Shown piece by piece: positions 1-12,339 of a stretch of DNA of 64,000 bases. The notes under the pieces were generated by a model that was not told the DNA's origin, made no database searches, and saw nothing but the letters and a program-made list of their open reading frames with translations. Position 1 is the first letter of the stretch. Every line of letters starts with the position of its first letter. The position numbers and the translations under genes were made by a program. Source of the stretch: Rutidosis leptorrhynchoides (Eukaryota; Streptophyta; Magnoliopsida; Asterales; Asteraceae); contig NC_092333.1 in NCBI RefSeq assembly GCF_046630445.1, positions 709,608,501 through 709,672,500 of the forward strand, given 5' to 3'.

Positions 1-772
1 CTTGTTACAATTCGAATCCCCAATTAGTTAGAATATTTGACTTTGGGAATAAGAATAATTTGACGAAGGCTTTCGCTCTTTATATTTATGACTGATGGAC
101 TATTATGGACAAATCCGTATGGACATATTAAATAATCCAGGACAAAGAACAATTAACCCATGGGCATAAAACTAAAATCAACACGTCAAACATCATGATT
201 ACGAAAGTTTAAATAAGCATAATTCTTTTATTTTATATTTAATTTCCTTTATTTTATATTTAATTGCACTTCTAATTATCGCACTTTATTTTATTGTTAT
301 TGTATTTAATTGTACTTTTAATTATCGTACTTTTTAATTATCGCACTTTTATTTATCGAAATTTCATTATCGTTATTTATTTTACGCTTTAAATTAAGTC
401 TTTTATATATTTAATATTTTATATTTTGTTTTAACTGCGACTAAAGTTTTAAAAATCGACAAACCGGTCATTAAACGGTAAAAACTCCCCTTTATACTAA
501 TAATATTACTTATATATATATTTGTATTTTTATAAATTAAACTAATATAGAGTTAAGTTTTGTTTAAAGATTTTTTTTCCCTGTGGAACGAACCGGACTT
601 ACTAAAAACTACACTACTGTACGATTAGGTACACTGCCTATAAGTGTTGTAGCAAGGTTTAAGTATATCCATTCAATAAATAAATAAATATCTTGTGTAA
701 AATTGTATCGTATTTAATAGTATTTCCTTGTAAAATTTAATAGTATTTTATACCCCTTAGCTTTAACTATCA
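1..772 (+). repeat. 5' LTR of the Athila element, 3' part only
   Basis: The stretch ends in CA at 771-772, eight bases before the primer site at 781. It is very AT-rich and carries the block around 588-655 (ACTGCCTATAAGTGTTGTAG), which resembles the R/U5 part of Athila-type LTRs. The LTR continues upstream of the window, so its full length is unknown. Confidence 0.65.
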
Positions 773-780
773 AGTATTTT

Positions 781-798
781 TGGCGCCGCTGCCGGGGA
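781..798 (+). other. Primer-binding site, tRNA-Asp type
   Basis: TGGCGCCGCTGCCGGGGA lies just behind the LTR end. It is complementary to the 3' end of tRNA-Asp apart from about one base, which is the primer reported for Athila-group elements. Confidence 0.8.
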
Positions 799-2381
799 TC
801 TTAAAATCTAGCTTAAAAGCCGGAAGCGCATCGCTATATATAAAAAATATAAAAAAAAAAGATTTTTATTTTTAGTTTACTTTTATAAAAATACGTTTAT
901 GTAAAAATATGTTTTAAATATTCGAAAACATAAAAAATATATATAAATATTTTTAAGAATTTGTTAAATATTTAAGTTTTATAAAGTTTCTTTATTTTTA
1001 TTTTATAAAAATATAAGTTTTATTTAAATATTTTGTTTAAAACATAAAATTAAGAAAACCGAAAAATATATATATATATATATATATAAATCTATTTTTA
1101 AGATTTTTATAAAATTATAAAGTATTTCTATTTTTATAAGTTTTTATTTAGTTTTTATAAATATTTTATTTAATTATTAAAACAGAAAATTTAAAAACAA
1201 AAAACAAAAACGCGTCGAATTTAAATCAGCCTGTCATCTGAAATTTGGAACCCCGCGACTCGCGGAGTTTTCTAGCTTCGGGAACAGTAACTCGCGGAGC
1301 AGCCCTGACACAGGTGACCAGAAACCCTAACTGCATCATTACGGTGTAATTATTATTATTATTATTATTTTAATTAAAACCCTAATTAGTTTTTTAGTTT
1401 TTAATTACTTAATTTAAGTTATTATTATTTTGTATATTTAGTTTAATTAATTTAAATAAATTATAAAATTTACACTTTTATAAAATAAATAATATAAAAA
1501 TAATATTTTTATAAAAATTGTACTTTTTACAACTTTTAGTATATTTTTATATTTTGTCTCTTTTTAATTGTTTTAGCGTAATATTTGTATTTTTCGCTCG
1601 TATTTAGTTTTAAACTTAGTTTTTGCCATAGTTATTTTTATTTATAGATTTTTAGGCTTTGCCGTAAAATCCCTTAAGTGCTTTTTCTTTAGACTAAGAT
1701 TTAGGTGCTTTAGAATTTTGCGACGCCTTTTTAAGTTATTGCCATTTGGGATATAGTTTTACTTGTAAGCTTTAATATTTTTAGAAGCAACTTTTAATTT
1801 TTAGTTTTTAGTGCCTTTTTAAGTTTCAACGCGCTACTTTCTTATTTTCTTATTTCTCGACGCCTTTTACCTATGTATCAATTATCATTCCAATTAGTAA
1901 TCTCAATTTGCGATTATAATTTTAAGTTAGTGATAGTAATAAGGTTGGGTTAGTCGAGTGTTTTTAAGTTCTATAAGTCATTTCTTTTTATTTCTTATTT
2001 TCCGACGCCTTTTATTTTTCAACCCTTTTCTTTTTCTTTTTCGACGCGCTCTTTTTCTTTATTATTTCTCGCTATTCTAGTTTTTAGGACATAGATTTTT
2101 ATTCTACTTCTTATCTAAATTTCTTAAAATTACGAAAATTTATTTTAAGTGGTTAAATTGATAGACATCAAAATTTTCTGGTTCGTAGTAATAGTTGGAT
2201 TTGTACGTGGACCGGGCTATTGGAGCCAAACAGTCCTCAATTATATTGAGACCAAACGAATCCTGCCCCTCTGCTGCATCTTTTGGCTATTCGAAACGTG
2301 GACAAAATCAGAAAAGTCTATTAATTGGATAACTTATATAATTTTTCTTTCCTTTTTAAAAACTAATAGGATATTCAATGA
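799..2381 (+). other. Long non-coding leader of the Athila element
   Basis: About 1.6 kb of AT-rich leader separates the primer site from gag. It has an (AT)n run near 1069-1087 and an (ATT)n run near 1345-1370. At 1253-1270 it holds CCGCGACTCGCGGAGTTT, which recurs exactly at 10478-10495. I see no convincing gene here; the short open frame near 2149-2430 lacks any family features. Confidence 0.5.
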
Positions 2382-3560
2382 ATGCACCGAGCAAGACGTT
2401 CACCACCTTTTGTACGTTCACCACCTGTAACTAGATCAAGACATTTAGCAAATATTACCGCCGTTGATTTTTCTTTAGAATCGTCATCCAGTCGACCAAG
2501 TACTCCAATTCAAATTTCCGATAATCCATTTTTTGAACCCGACCTCACAATTGAGAATTCGGAGAATATTCAGGGACGATTCATAGATCCTGAACCACTA
2601 AACTTTCCTCCAGAAACACCTATCATTCAAACAGATATTGTTGAGGAACGAACCATTAAATCAGAATCCTCTAGTGATTCCGATTCAACAAATTCAATTA
2701 TGGAGAATCTGGAACCTTTAAGTATGGAAGACCGAATGAGAGCTAAACGCACTGGCCAAGGTCACGCAATTACTCATCCAGACATTAATGCGCCAGATTA
2801 TGAAATCAAAGGACAAATTCTACATATGGTGACTAATCAATGCCAATTTAGTGGTGCGCCGAAGGAAGATCCAAATGAACATCTTCGTACCTTTAATAGG
2901 ATCTGCACACTATTTAAAATAAGAGAAGTTGAGGATGAACAGATATATCTCATGTTATTTCCCTGGACTTTAAAGGGAGAAGCCAAAGATTGGTTGGAAT
3001 CGTTACCTGAAGGGGCGATTGATACATGGGACGTTTTAGTTGAAAATTTTCTTAAACAATTCTTTCAGGTATCTAAAGCCGTAAGACTTCAAGGAGAAAT
3101 TGTTACGTTCACACAGAAACCGAATGAAACTCTATATGAGGCGTGGACAAGATTTGGAAAGTTATTAAGAGGATGTACGCAACATGGTTTACACCTGTCA
3201 AATAGTACAAATATTCTACCAAGGATGCGACATCACTACAAGAAAAGACATCGATATAGCAGCTGGTGGTTCCATTATGAAGAAAACCGAAACTGATGCT
3301 TATAAAATTATTGATAACACTGCTTCCCACTCACATGAGTGGCACCAAGAAAAAGATATCGTTAGATCATCTAAAGCAGCTAGAGCCGATTCTAGCCATG
3401 ACTTAGATTCCATTTCCACAAAGATAGATGCTGTCGAGAGACGATTACATTTCCGCAAAGATAGATGCTGTCGAGAGACGAATGGAAAAGATGACTAAGG
3501 ATATTCACTCAATACGAATTAGTTGTGAGCAGTGTGGAGGACCACATTTGACAAAAGATT
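2382..3560 (+). pseudogene. gag: Athila gag region (fossil)
   Basis: The frame opens with a Ser/Arg-rich N-terminus (from 2382). It then has the retrotransposon-gag core around residues 140-260, including LKGEAKDWLESLP and FLKQFFQ, as in Athila gag proteins. A Cys/His-containing segment (CEQCGGPH) follows near 3520-3550. In the family, gag forms the cytoplasmic virus-like particle and binds the RNA through the Cys/His part. The region no longer forms one continuous frame, so this is a fossil. Confidence 0.75.
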
Positions 3561-3819
3561 GTCTCGGTATTGAATTAACAATGGAATAAAGAGAGAATAT
3601 TTCATACATAAACCAAAGGCCTGGAAATAATTATCAGAATAATTATCAACCGCCAAGACCGATTACAATCAAAATCAGAATTATAACCGAAATATTCCAT
3701 ACAACAACCAACAAGGTCCTAGCAATCAACAAGTATCCAACAATACTTACAACCAGCAAAGACCTAATTTTCAAAACAAACCACCACAAACCGATGATAA
3801 AAAGCCAAATTTAGAAGAT

Positions 3820-4863
3820 ATGATGACGAAGCTAGTTGAAACTCAAACGCAGTTTTTCACATCTCAAAAAAAAACTAATGAACAAAATGCTCAAGCATTT
3901 AGAAATCAACAAGCTTCTATTCAAAATTTGGAACAAGAAGTAAGTAACCTAGAAAGGTTAATAGGTGAAAGAAAATCAGGAAGTTTACCTAGTGATACAA
4001 ATGCAAACCTCCGGAATGAAACAGCTAAAGCTATTACCACAAGAAGTGGTACAACACTTAAACCACCTGAAATACCTGTAACTTCTGATGAAGCTATTCC
4101 TACTCCACAAGAACCACAACCTGATCAAGATAAGGAAAAAGAACCGGTAGTTGAAAAGGTTAATGAAGATAACACAGCTAAGGATAAACCTTATGTTAAA
4201 CCATACCAACCACCACTTCCTTACCCAAGTAAAATAAAAAAAGAGAAACTTGAAGCCGAGCAATCCAAATTCTTGGATATGTTTAAACAGATAAATGTAA
4301 ATCTTCCTTTCATTGATGTGATTTCAGGAATGCCTAGATATGCTAAATTCTTGAAAGATCTGATCACGAATAGAAAGAAAATGGAAGAACTCTTGGCTGT
4401 TACTATGAATGCTAATTGTTCAGCAGTACTGTTGAATAAGATACCAGAAAAACTATCTGATCCAGGAAGTTTCACAATTCCATGTTTTCTGGGTAGTCTT
4501 AGTTCAATAGAAGCATTGGCAGACTTAGGTGCTAGTATAAATTTAATGCCGTATTCACTATACGCTAAACTAGACCTTGGAGAATTGAAACCAACAAGAA
4601 TAAGCATACAACTAGCCGATAGATCAATAAAATATCCTAGAGGGATAATGGAGAATATGCTAGTTAAAGTTGGTACTTTAGTATTTCCAGTAGATTTTGT
4701 TGTTCTGGACATGGAAGAAGATTCTCAAGTTCCTCTCATATTAGGAAGACCATTCTTAAACACGGCTAAAGCAATGATAGACGTGTTCAGTAAGAAATTG
4801 ACCCTAAGTATAGAGGACGAGAGTGTTACCTTTTCAGTTGATAGAGCAATGCAACAACCGTAA
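3820..4863 (+). pseudogene. Athila gag C-terminus and aspartic protease (fossil)
   Basis: The open stretch of 347 codons starts with a Gln/Asn-rich coiled segment and a Pro/Glu-rich linker (residues about 60-140). A retropepsin domain follows at residues about 210-340. The active-site neighbourhood reads ADLGASINLMPYSLY and the C-terminal hydrophobic block reads VPLILGRPFL, both typical of Athila proteases. The enzyme would cut the gag-pol polyprotein within particles. A related second domain lies at 8170-8982. Confidence 0.75.
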
Positions 4864-4914
4864 TCTGCAGATGATACATGTTATTATATTCAAACTATAG
4901 ATTCACATGCAGAA

Positions 4915-6830
4915 TTGTTGGAAGAATTTCCAGAATTACAAGGAACAGGAGAATGTTCTTTAGGAGAAGGAACTGAACAAATTGATGAAGCTGAAATGTT
5001 AGCTACACTTATAGCTAATGGATATGAACCAACAACAGAAGAAATTCAAATGCTAAAAGAAGAAGACAGATATCGATATAAATCATCGATAGAAGAACCT
5101 CCAACATTAGAGTTAAAGCCACTTCCAAACCATTTGGAATACACTTATTTACATGGTGAATCTGAATTACCTGTAATAATATCGTCTTCTCTTACTGAAA
5201 ATGAGAAATCACAACTCATTTCTGTGTTGAAAGCTCATAAACCAGCCATTGCATGGAAGATTCATGATATTAAAGGAATAAGTCCTTCGTATTGCACACA
5301 TAAAATCCTTATGGAAGAAGGTCATAAAACGTATGTGCAACGCCAACGAAGACTAAATCCGAATATGCAAGATGTAGTTAAAAAAGAAATTATTAAACTG
5401 CTAGATGCAGGTTTAATTTATCCAATTTCTGATAGTCTATGGGTAAGCCCAGTTCAATGCGTGCCTAAGAAGGGTGGCATGACTGTCATTACAAATGAGA
5501 AAAATGAGCTTATTCCTACTAGGACTGTAACAGGATGGCGTGTGTGTATTGATTATAGAAAATTGAATGACGCCACCAGAAAAGATCACTTTCCCTTACC
5601 TTTTATTGATCAAATGTTGGAAAGGTTAGCCGAAAACAGTTACTATTGTTTTCTAGATGGTTTTTCCGGATACTTTCAAATTCCAATAGCACTCGAAGAT
5701 CAAGAGAAAACCACGTTCACGTGCCCTTATGGTACTTTTGCTTACAAACGCATGCCATTTGGACTTTGCAACGCCCCTGCAACATTTCAAAGGTGCATGA
5801 TGGCGATTTTTCACGACATGATAGTAGAATGCATGGAAGTTTTCATGGATGACTTTTCAGTCTTCGGTGATACATTTGAATCATGTCTAGCTAATCTTGA
5901 ACGAATGCTGATTAGATGCGAACAATCAAATCTAGTACTTAATTGGGAGAAATGCCATTTCATGGTTAAAGAAGGCATCGTTCTTGGTCATAAAATTTCA
6001 AAAGAAGGAATTGAAGTGGATAGAGCTAAAGTAGATGTAATTGCTAAACTTCCACATCCCACTAATGTTAGAGGAGTTAGGAGTTTTCTAGGGCATGCCG
6101 ATTTTTACCGACGTTTCATAAAAGACTTTTCTAAAATTGCCACTCCTATGAATAAACTCCTAGAAAAGGATGCTCCATTCATCTTTTCAGATGAATGTAT
6201 CAAATCTTTTAATATTCTTAAAGAGAAACTTACTAATGCGCCGATCATGATAACACCAAATTGGAATCTACCGTTTGAACTAATGTGCGATGCAAGTGAT
6301 TTTGCAATGGGAGCCGTTTTAGGACAAAGGATTGAAAAACGATTTCAACCTATATATTATGCTAGTAAGACGTTACAAGGAGCACAAACAAATTATACAA
6401 CTACTGAAAAAGAACTCCTTGCTATTGTCTTTGCTTTTGACAAATTTCGTTCATATCTCGTTCTAGCAAAAACGGTAGTCTATACCGACCATTCTGCTCT
6501 TAGATACCTATTTTCGAAACAAGATGCCAAACCAAGATTAATCCGTTGGATCTTACTCTTACAAGAATTCGATATTGAAATCCGAGATAAAAGAGGAGCA
6601 TAAAATCTCGCCGCTGATCATCTTTCTCGTCTTGAAAATCCCGAATTAGAAGTTCTAAATGAATCGGCCATACAAGACAACTTTCCTGATGAATATCTAT
6701 TGAAGATAGATTATAATGAAATTCCATGGTTTACAGACTATGCAAACTACTTAGTATGTGGATTCCTTGAAAAAGGATTATCGTACCAAAAACGAAAGAA
6801 ATTCTTCAGTGATATAAAACACTATTTTTA
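4915..6830 (+). pseudogene. pol: Athila reverse transcriptase / RNase H (fossil)
   Basis: The longest open part is 562 codons. It carries the RT fingers/palm blocks: [37 protein letters not shown], then the catalytic FMDDFSVFG motif, and [15 protein letters not shown] in the connection region. RNase H follows with the acidic [13 protein letters not shown] motif and TDHSALRYL. The order RT, RNase H, integrase is that of Ty3/gypsy. The region is broken towards its 3' end. Confidence 0.85.
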
Positions 6831-6839
6831 GGAAGATCC

Positions 6840-8154
6840 ACATCTGTTTAAAAGCTGTCCCGATGGAATAATACGCCGATGTGTATTCGGAGATGAAGCT
6901 AGTAAAATTTTAAACCACTGTCACACAGGACCAACAGGAGGGCACTATGGGCCTCAACTAACAGCAAGAAAAGTTTACGATGCTGGATTCTATTGGCCTA
7001 CAATTTACAAAGACGCACACCTTCTTTGCAAATCCTGTGATGCTTGTCAAAGGGCCGGAAAAATAAGTCAACGAGATGAAATGCCACAAAATGTCATTCA
7101 AGTATGTGAAGTATTTGACATTTGGGGTATTGACTTTATGGGTCCATTTCCAAAATCTCATAATAATCTATATATTCTCGTAGCCATTGATTATGTATCT
7201 AAATGGGCGGAAGCACAAGCTCTCCCAACTAACGATGCACGAGTTGTATTCAACTTTTTAAAACGTCTTTTTGCAAGGTTTGGAACACCGAAAGCTTTAA
7301 TAAGTGATCGGGGAACTCATTTCTGTAATACTCAACTTGAGAAAGTTCTTAAAAGATATGGAGTAACTCATAAAATCTCCACCGCATATCATCCACAAAC
7401 AAGTGGACAAGTTGAAAATACCAACCGAGCTTTAAAACGTATTCTAGAAAAAACCGTAGGATCAAATCCGAAGGAATGGTCCATTAAATTGGAGGATGCA
7501 CTCTGGGCTTTTAGAACAGCCTACAAAACTCCAATTGGAACCACACCTTTTAAACTCGTCTACGGAAAAGCATGTCATCTTCCAGTAGAAATTGAACACA
7601 AAGCATTTTGGGCTTTGAAAACATGTAATCTTGATTGACATGAAGCTGGACGTCTACGATTAAGTCAACTAAACGAATTAGAAGAATTAAGACATGAAGC
7701 ATACGAAAATTCGTTAATCTATAAAGAAAGAACGAAGAAATGGCATGATAAAAGAATCAGAAGTTCAAAAGAATTTAAAGAAGGAGACAGAGTTCTTCTT
7801 TTCAATTCACGATTCAAGCTATTTCCTGGAAAATTGAAATCAAGATGGTCTGGATCATTCATAGTCAAAAGAGTTTTCCCATACGGAACGATAGAATTAA
7901 TAAATTCAAATGGGATTGAATTTAAAGTTAATGGTCACAGAGTTAAACATTACATACATGGTCCGATGGAAGTTGACAATGAAGTTAATCATAATTTCAC
8001 CACCCAAGAAAACCTTCAAAATGAAAACATAAATATGTTATCAACAACATATGAAAAATCAAAATTAGAATATAAGGAGGATTCAAATTTGAGTGATGAA
8101 GAAGAATTCTTATACAAACCTCCCATTCCTAGAAACGAAGAAAAATGTGAATAA
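6840..8154 (+). pseudogene. Athila integrase (fossil)
   Basis: The N-terminal zinc-binding part near 6910-7060 shows the HHCC arrangement ([10 protein letters not shown], then CKSCDACQ). The catalytic core near 7110-7600 has GIDFMGPFP with the first Asp, SDRGTHF with the second Asp, and [11 protein letters not shown] with the Glu. The C-terminal region near 7740-7960 carries a GPFxV-like beta segment ([17 protein letters not shown]). The region is broken at more than one place. Confidence 0.8.
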
Positions 8155-8169
8155 GAAATTCAAATAGAA

Positions 8170-8982
8170 GTGAAAGAACCAAGGAAAGAACACCCGAAAA
8201 AGGTTTACAAACCAACTCGACTTACTAAAGCAGGAGACCCGGGTGAATTTATCATTTCTTGCTTGCTTAATGATGGTGCTGTATATAATGGACTCGCAGA
8301 TTTAGAAGCAAGTGCAAATATTATGCCTCTTTCCTTATACAAAAGATTAGGCATGGGTAAATTAAAACCAACCAAAATAGGTGTTCAATCATTTGACCAA
8401 ACCATTAAACACCCGGTTGGAATAGCAAATAATTTACTTGTTAACGTGGGAAGTTTGACCTTTGTTGCAAACTTCATAGTGATTAATATGGAGGAAAACC
8501 TTGATATTCCTCTAATTCTAGGTCGCCCATTTTTAGCAACCACCGAGGCATTCATTGATGTAAGAGAAGGTAGAATGACACTTAGGGATGGTGATACATC
8601 GATCACCTTTGTGAACCGGAAGTTTAGATCTCCACCAACCAAAACTGTTAGACCAATAAAAACGCATAAGTGTGGGGAAGATGAAGAAACACTTAATGAT
8701 GATCCAATCACAAAGAATGCCGTTGATGATACGAAATTAGATGAACCCATTTTTAACAGTTCAACGAAGAAACTTTATAAACGGATTCACGATGCTAAGA
8801 TTAAAGGAAACTTTAAGTTATATAACCGATTAATATCCAATTTATCGTCAAAAGAAAAGGCGATGTTAGTTGAATTTGTGAAAGTTACGGAGGAAATCAA
8901 CAAATGGATTGAAGTAAAAGTCAAAGATATACAAGTTGTTGATGATTCAATTGAAAATAATGTTAATCACAATTTCAACTAA
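8170..8982 (+). CDS. Second retropepsin-like domain downstream of integrase
   Basis: This open frame of about 270 codons has no acknowledged place in the standard Athila order. Residues about 20-150 parallel the protease at 4490-4830 along their whole length: the active-site neighbourhood (..NIMPLSLYKRLG), the block LKPTKIGVQ.FDQTIKHPVGI against LKPTRISIQLADRSIKYPRGI, and IPLILGRPFLATTEAFIDV against VPLILGRPFLNTAKAMIDV. The C-terminal 120 residues are Lys/Asp-rich and not recognised. It looks like an old intra-element domain duplication or a piece acquired from a related element. Activity is unknown. It belongs to a broken element. Confidence 0.6.
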   Translation: MKEPRKEHPKKVYKPTRLTKAGDPGEFIISCLLNDGAVYNGLADLEASANIMPLSLYKRLGMGKLKPTKIGVQSFDQTIKHPVGIANNLLVNVGSLTFVANFIVINMEENLDIPLILGRPFLATTEAFIDVREGRMTLRDGDTSITFVNRKFRSPPTKTVRPIKTHKCGEDEETLNDDPITKNAVDDTKLDEPIFNSSTKKLYKRIHDAKIKGNFKLYNRLISNLSSKEKAMLVEFVKVTEEINKWIEVKVKDIQVVDDSIENNVNHNFN

Positions 8983-9137
8983 GTATATGGAGGTTTATGT
9001 ATTTCTGTTAGAGTTAGATTTTCTGTTTTCGTGTAGTTCTCGAAAATGGAACTCGAATGGTCTTTCCCTAGCAGACCCTAAAGAACTAGTCTTCTCCCCC
9101 CATTCTGAATTTTTTTTTTTTTTTAGGTTTTTACGAA

Positions 9138-9554
9138 ATGAAGACTTCCTGTGAACTAAACCATGGTCTAATGCTACACGCTTTGATCACTAAACGTAAT
9201 AATGACACACTTTCGAGTGAAATAGTATCAGTAATCAGAGAAAGATTGGACGGAGTAAGAAAAGAATCCAGATGCGAAGATAATAAGTTACAATTTGGTA
9301 AAGGAAAATCAAAATCCGCAGCGAAAAGAAGAGCACGACACCTTGAAAAATGTCACAAATGCGGAAAATGGTCACATGGAGGTAAATGTTCAAATAATCA
9401 AACCTATTCAAACACCGAATTTGTTACTTTATGCAGAGACAGACCGTTCATATGTTTAAAAGAAAAAACACTGAATGCTCAAGGTTACGCCTATGTAGCT
9501 ATGGAAAACCAATTAAACCGACTATCTTATGAGTGGGATAGATCGTATCACTAA
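9138..9554 (+). CDS. Small basic ORF with Zn-knuckle-like Cys/His cluster
   Basis: This 138-codon frame lies behind the second protease-like domain. It is Lys/Arg-rich (SKSAAKRRARHLEK) directly before CHKCGKWSHGGKC, a C-x2-C-x4-H-x3-C arrangement close to the CCHC knuckle of gag proteins but one residue short of the canonical spacing. A second pair of Cys follows (LCRDRPFICLK). A nucleic-acid-binding role is an inference from composition. It is followed at about 9570 by a splice-donor-like CAG|GTAAGT. Confidence 0.4.
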   Translation: MKTSCELNHGLMLHALITKRNNDTLSSEIVSVIRERLDGVRKESRCEDNKLQFGKGKSKSAAKRRARHLEKCHKCGKWSHGGKCSNNQTYSNTEFVTLCRDRPFICLKEKTLNAQGYAYVAMENQLNRLSYEWDRSYH

Positions 9555-9559
9555 GAATA

Positions 9560-10677
9560 CTATCTCACAGGTAAGTCTGTACAGTTTTTATTTTTTATTT
9601 TTATTTTAACCTTTTGATAATAAACGCTAATTTATTCGCTATAAAGTATTAAATTGGTATTGAATAAAATTAGGTTTGGCGACCGAAATTATTGATATCA
9701 TTCAAAAATTTATTACATCACTACGAAATTTAACGTTTATTCTTAAGGTATAAATATCTTTAATCAATCAACCCAAAATATTTCAAAAATTCGTCATGAG
9801 TTAAATTAGGTCATGGAACCGAAATTACTTTACCGAAAAGAGGGGCGTATATTTTTGATAATATTTGATTGATTAAAGTGGGATAAAAGCCAAAAAGATT
9901 TTTAATTTTATCATGTTTTAAAAAATTAATATATAAAAATTAAAATAATATTGTAAACTTTTTAAAATTAATATATTTAAAATTGTAAATATTTGAAAAA
10001 TTAATCTTTTTAATATAAGTTTGTATGTTTAAAAACAAAAATATAATATAAGTTTGGTGTGAATTTTAATTTTTATTATATGAATTCTTAATTTATGCAT
10101 TTTAAATTTAAGTTTGGTGTGAATTTAAAAACAAAAATTTACTTTATTTTCCTAAGTTAAAAAATATGATTTTTAAAATTCGTCGTGAGTTGAAGACTAG
10201 GTCTTTGAACCGAAATTGCTTTACCCGAGGGAGGGACGAGAACTTTTATTATCATTAATTTTAATCTTATTGAATTAAAGTATGCCAAAAACATTAAAAA
10301 AACTCAAAAATCTAAGCTTTTAAAACAATCGCTTGAAAAAGACAAATTTTAAAATTTTATCGAAGGACGGACTAGGACATCGATCCGAAACGACCTCGTC
10401 CTAAAACAAAGGAAAACAAAATTTTAAATTTATTTTATATTTGTTTTATAAGTTAAGGATTATTAAAAAAAAAAAGGCCGCGACTCGCGGAGTTTGAAAG
10501 AGGAAAACACCGCAAGTCACGCAGCTTGAAAAATACAGAAAAAAAATAAAATGCCAGAACTGATCAGTTGCACACTCCACACCCACAAAACTGCGAAAAT
10601 ACACTGCGAAAAAACACGAAAAACACACACCAAATTCACATTTTTCACCATTTTTCATCAAATCTTTTACAAAATCA
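9560..10677 (+). other. Non-coding spacer of the Athila element with degenerate repeats
   Basis: The spacer is AT-rich. A block reading roughly TCGTCRTGAGTT-N-TAGGTCWTKGAACCGAAATT appears near 9788-9835 and again near 10176-10230, with weaker relatives near 9675 and 10360-10400. The G+C island 10478-10526 repeats the leader motif of 1253-1270. No protein is recognisable. Confidence 0.5.
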
Positions 10678-12280
10678 TGTTGAGAAGGATGCTATCAAGG
10701 AATTACTCAAGGAAAACGGTAAATTTCTACACCTAAACACCATTTAATCCGAAAATTAGTGTTCTTGAGCAATTTTATACCCAATTCGATTTTGATGCTT
10801 TTTAATGTAATTATGCTTAAATTGTTTATGTATTATGCTTGTATAACCTAGATTGATGCTATTTAACATGATTAGAAGCTTTAAACTTCAAATTTTGAGT
10901 AATCTAGGGTTTGTGTTCTTGAGCAATTTGGGGCTTTTTGATATAAACAGGTTATGGCCGATTTTTGTCATGAATTGTTGCTAAATTGAGTAGTGTAACA
11001 TGTTTAGGTAGTTAAATGATACAAACTTTGAGCCTAAACATGATTTTGAGAATTAAAGTGGACTTTTTCAAGTCTAAAATTCATGAACTTGATTTTTGAG
11101 AGATAATGCCATTTGAAACTTGTTTAATTGCTAGTAATGATTATTTTGACATGTTATTTGAGTTGAATGCTTATGAACTTGGTGAACATTTTCGTATATG
11201 CTTATTTGAAAAAGTGTAGATTTGATAAAAATATGAAAATGAGCATAAGTTTGATATAAATTGGACATGTCATTGTAATTATTTTGATTGATGATTTTGC
11301 TGACACTAATGCATATTTGGATGCACAAAAATTGTGTTTGATGTGTTTTGCAGACTGAAAGGGGTAAATCTTCATCTCAAGCTCGCAATGCTCTTCCTGA
11401 GAATGCGGAACAACAGGATGTTGATAGCTATTATAAACAAGATATACCTCATCCAGTCATGACATTTTCAGATATGCACTTGAAAGATTTGCACCCGAAC
11501 TTGAGATTTGACAGACGATGGATAGATTATCCAAAATACCAAAGGGGATTGCATACTCTTCATTCTAAAGCTGTTGAAGTACCTAGGGTAATAGAATGGA
11601 CACCGTTAGAAGCTGTAGAATTAGCCGGGCCAATTAGGGAATTACTTACACAGAGGTATGGTAATTCTACTTTTAACGATTGGGTACGTTTATTCAACAT
11701 GCGTAGACCTGTATATAAAGTATGGTGTGAAGAATTATTGTGTAGTATAGAAATAAATGATCGGGTAGTTAGTTTAACCGATCGATCTTTTATTAGATTT
11801 TTGTTAGGAGGTTCGATGCGCCACATGTCTTTACTAGACATGGCTCAGGCTTTACGTATATATACGCCTGAGGAGTTAGCATCTGTCGATTGTAGAGGGT
11901 TGATACTAAATGGTAGAAAGATAGACGAAAATTTTGATACGCATGGTGTATGGAGTCAAATGACTAGCCATCACCGATTTAAAGGGGGAAATTACTCTTA
12001 TTTGGATATAGATAGAGCAGAGTTAAGAGTAATTCATAGGTTTTTAGCCAATTCGATTACACAACGAGGTAAGAACAAGGAAAAGGTAAATGAACAGGAT
12101 TTGTTTTACCACATGTGTATTCGAGACCCACAAAGCGCTGTAAGTATACCTTATTGTGTGGGTTATTATTTATCAGCCATGGTTAGGGGGATGAGACCGC
12201 ATAGCATAATAGGAGGTGGTATATTTATTACTTTGATTGCTGAATATCTCGGTGTGGATATAAGTCGGGGGGATTTTTAG
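10678..12280 (+). CDS. Env-position ORF of the Athila element, probably spliced
   Basis: A 309-codon open stretch (11354-12280) starts directly behind a splice-acceptor-like TTTTGCAG at 11346-11353 and has no ATG of its own near its start. An upstream ATG at 10678 opens a short basic segment ending at a donor-like ACG|GTAAAT at 10718/10719, which would give an intron of 635 bp in phase. The protein has blocks such as FNDWVRLFNMRRPVYKVW and RFLANSITQRGKNKEKVN and resembles the ATHILA ORF-1 type proteins found in the env position. Splicing of env-like transcripts is known from the Athila-group element Bagy-2. No clear signal peptide or membrane anchor is visible. The element is a fossil. Confidence 0.5.
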
Positions 12281-12339
12281 TCGAAGAACCAGAACCCCGC
12301 GATACAATAGGTTTAAATGTATACCATAGTGCGAAGGTT

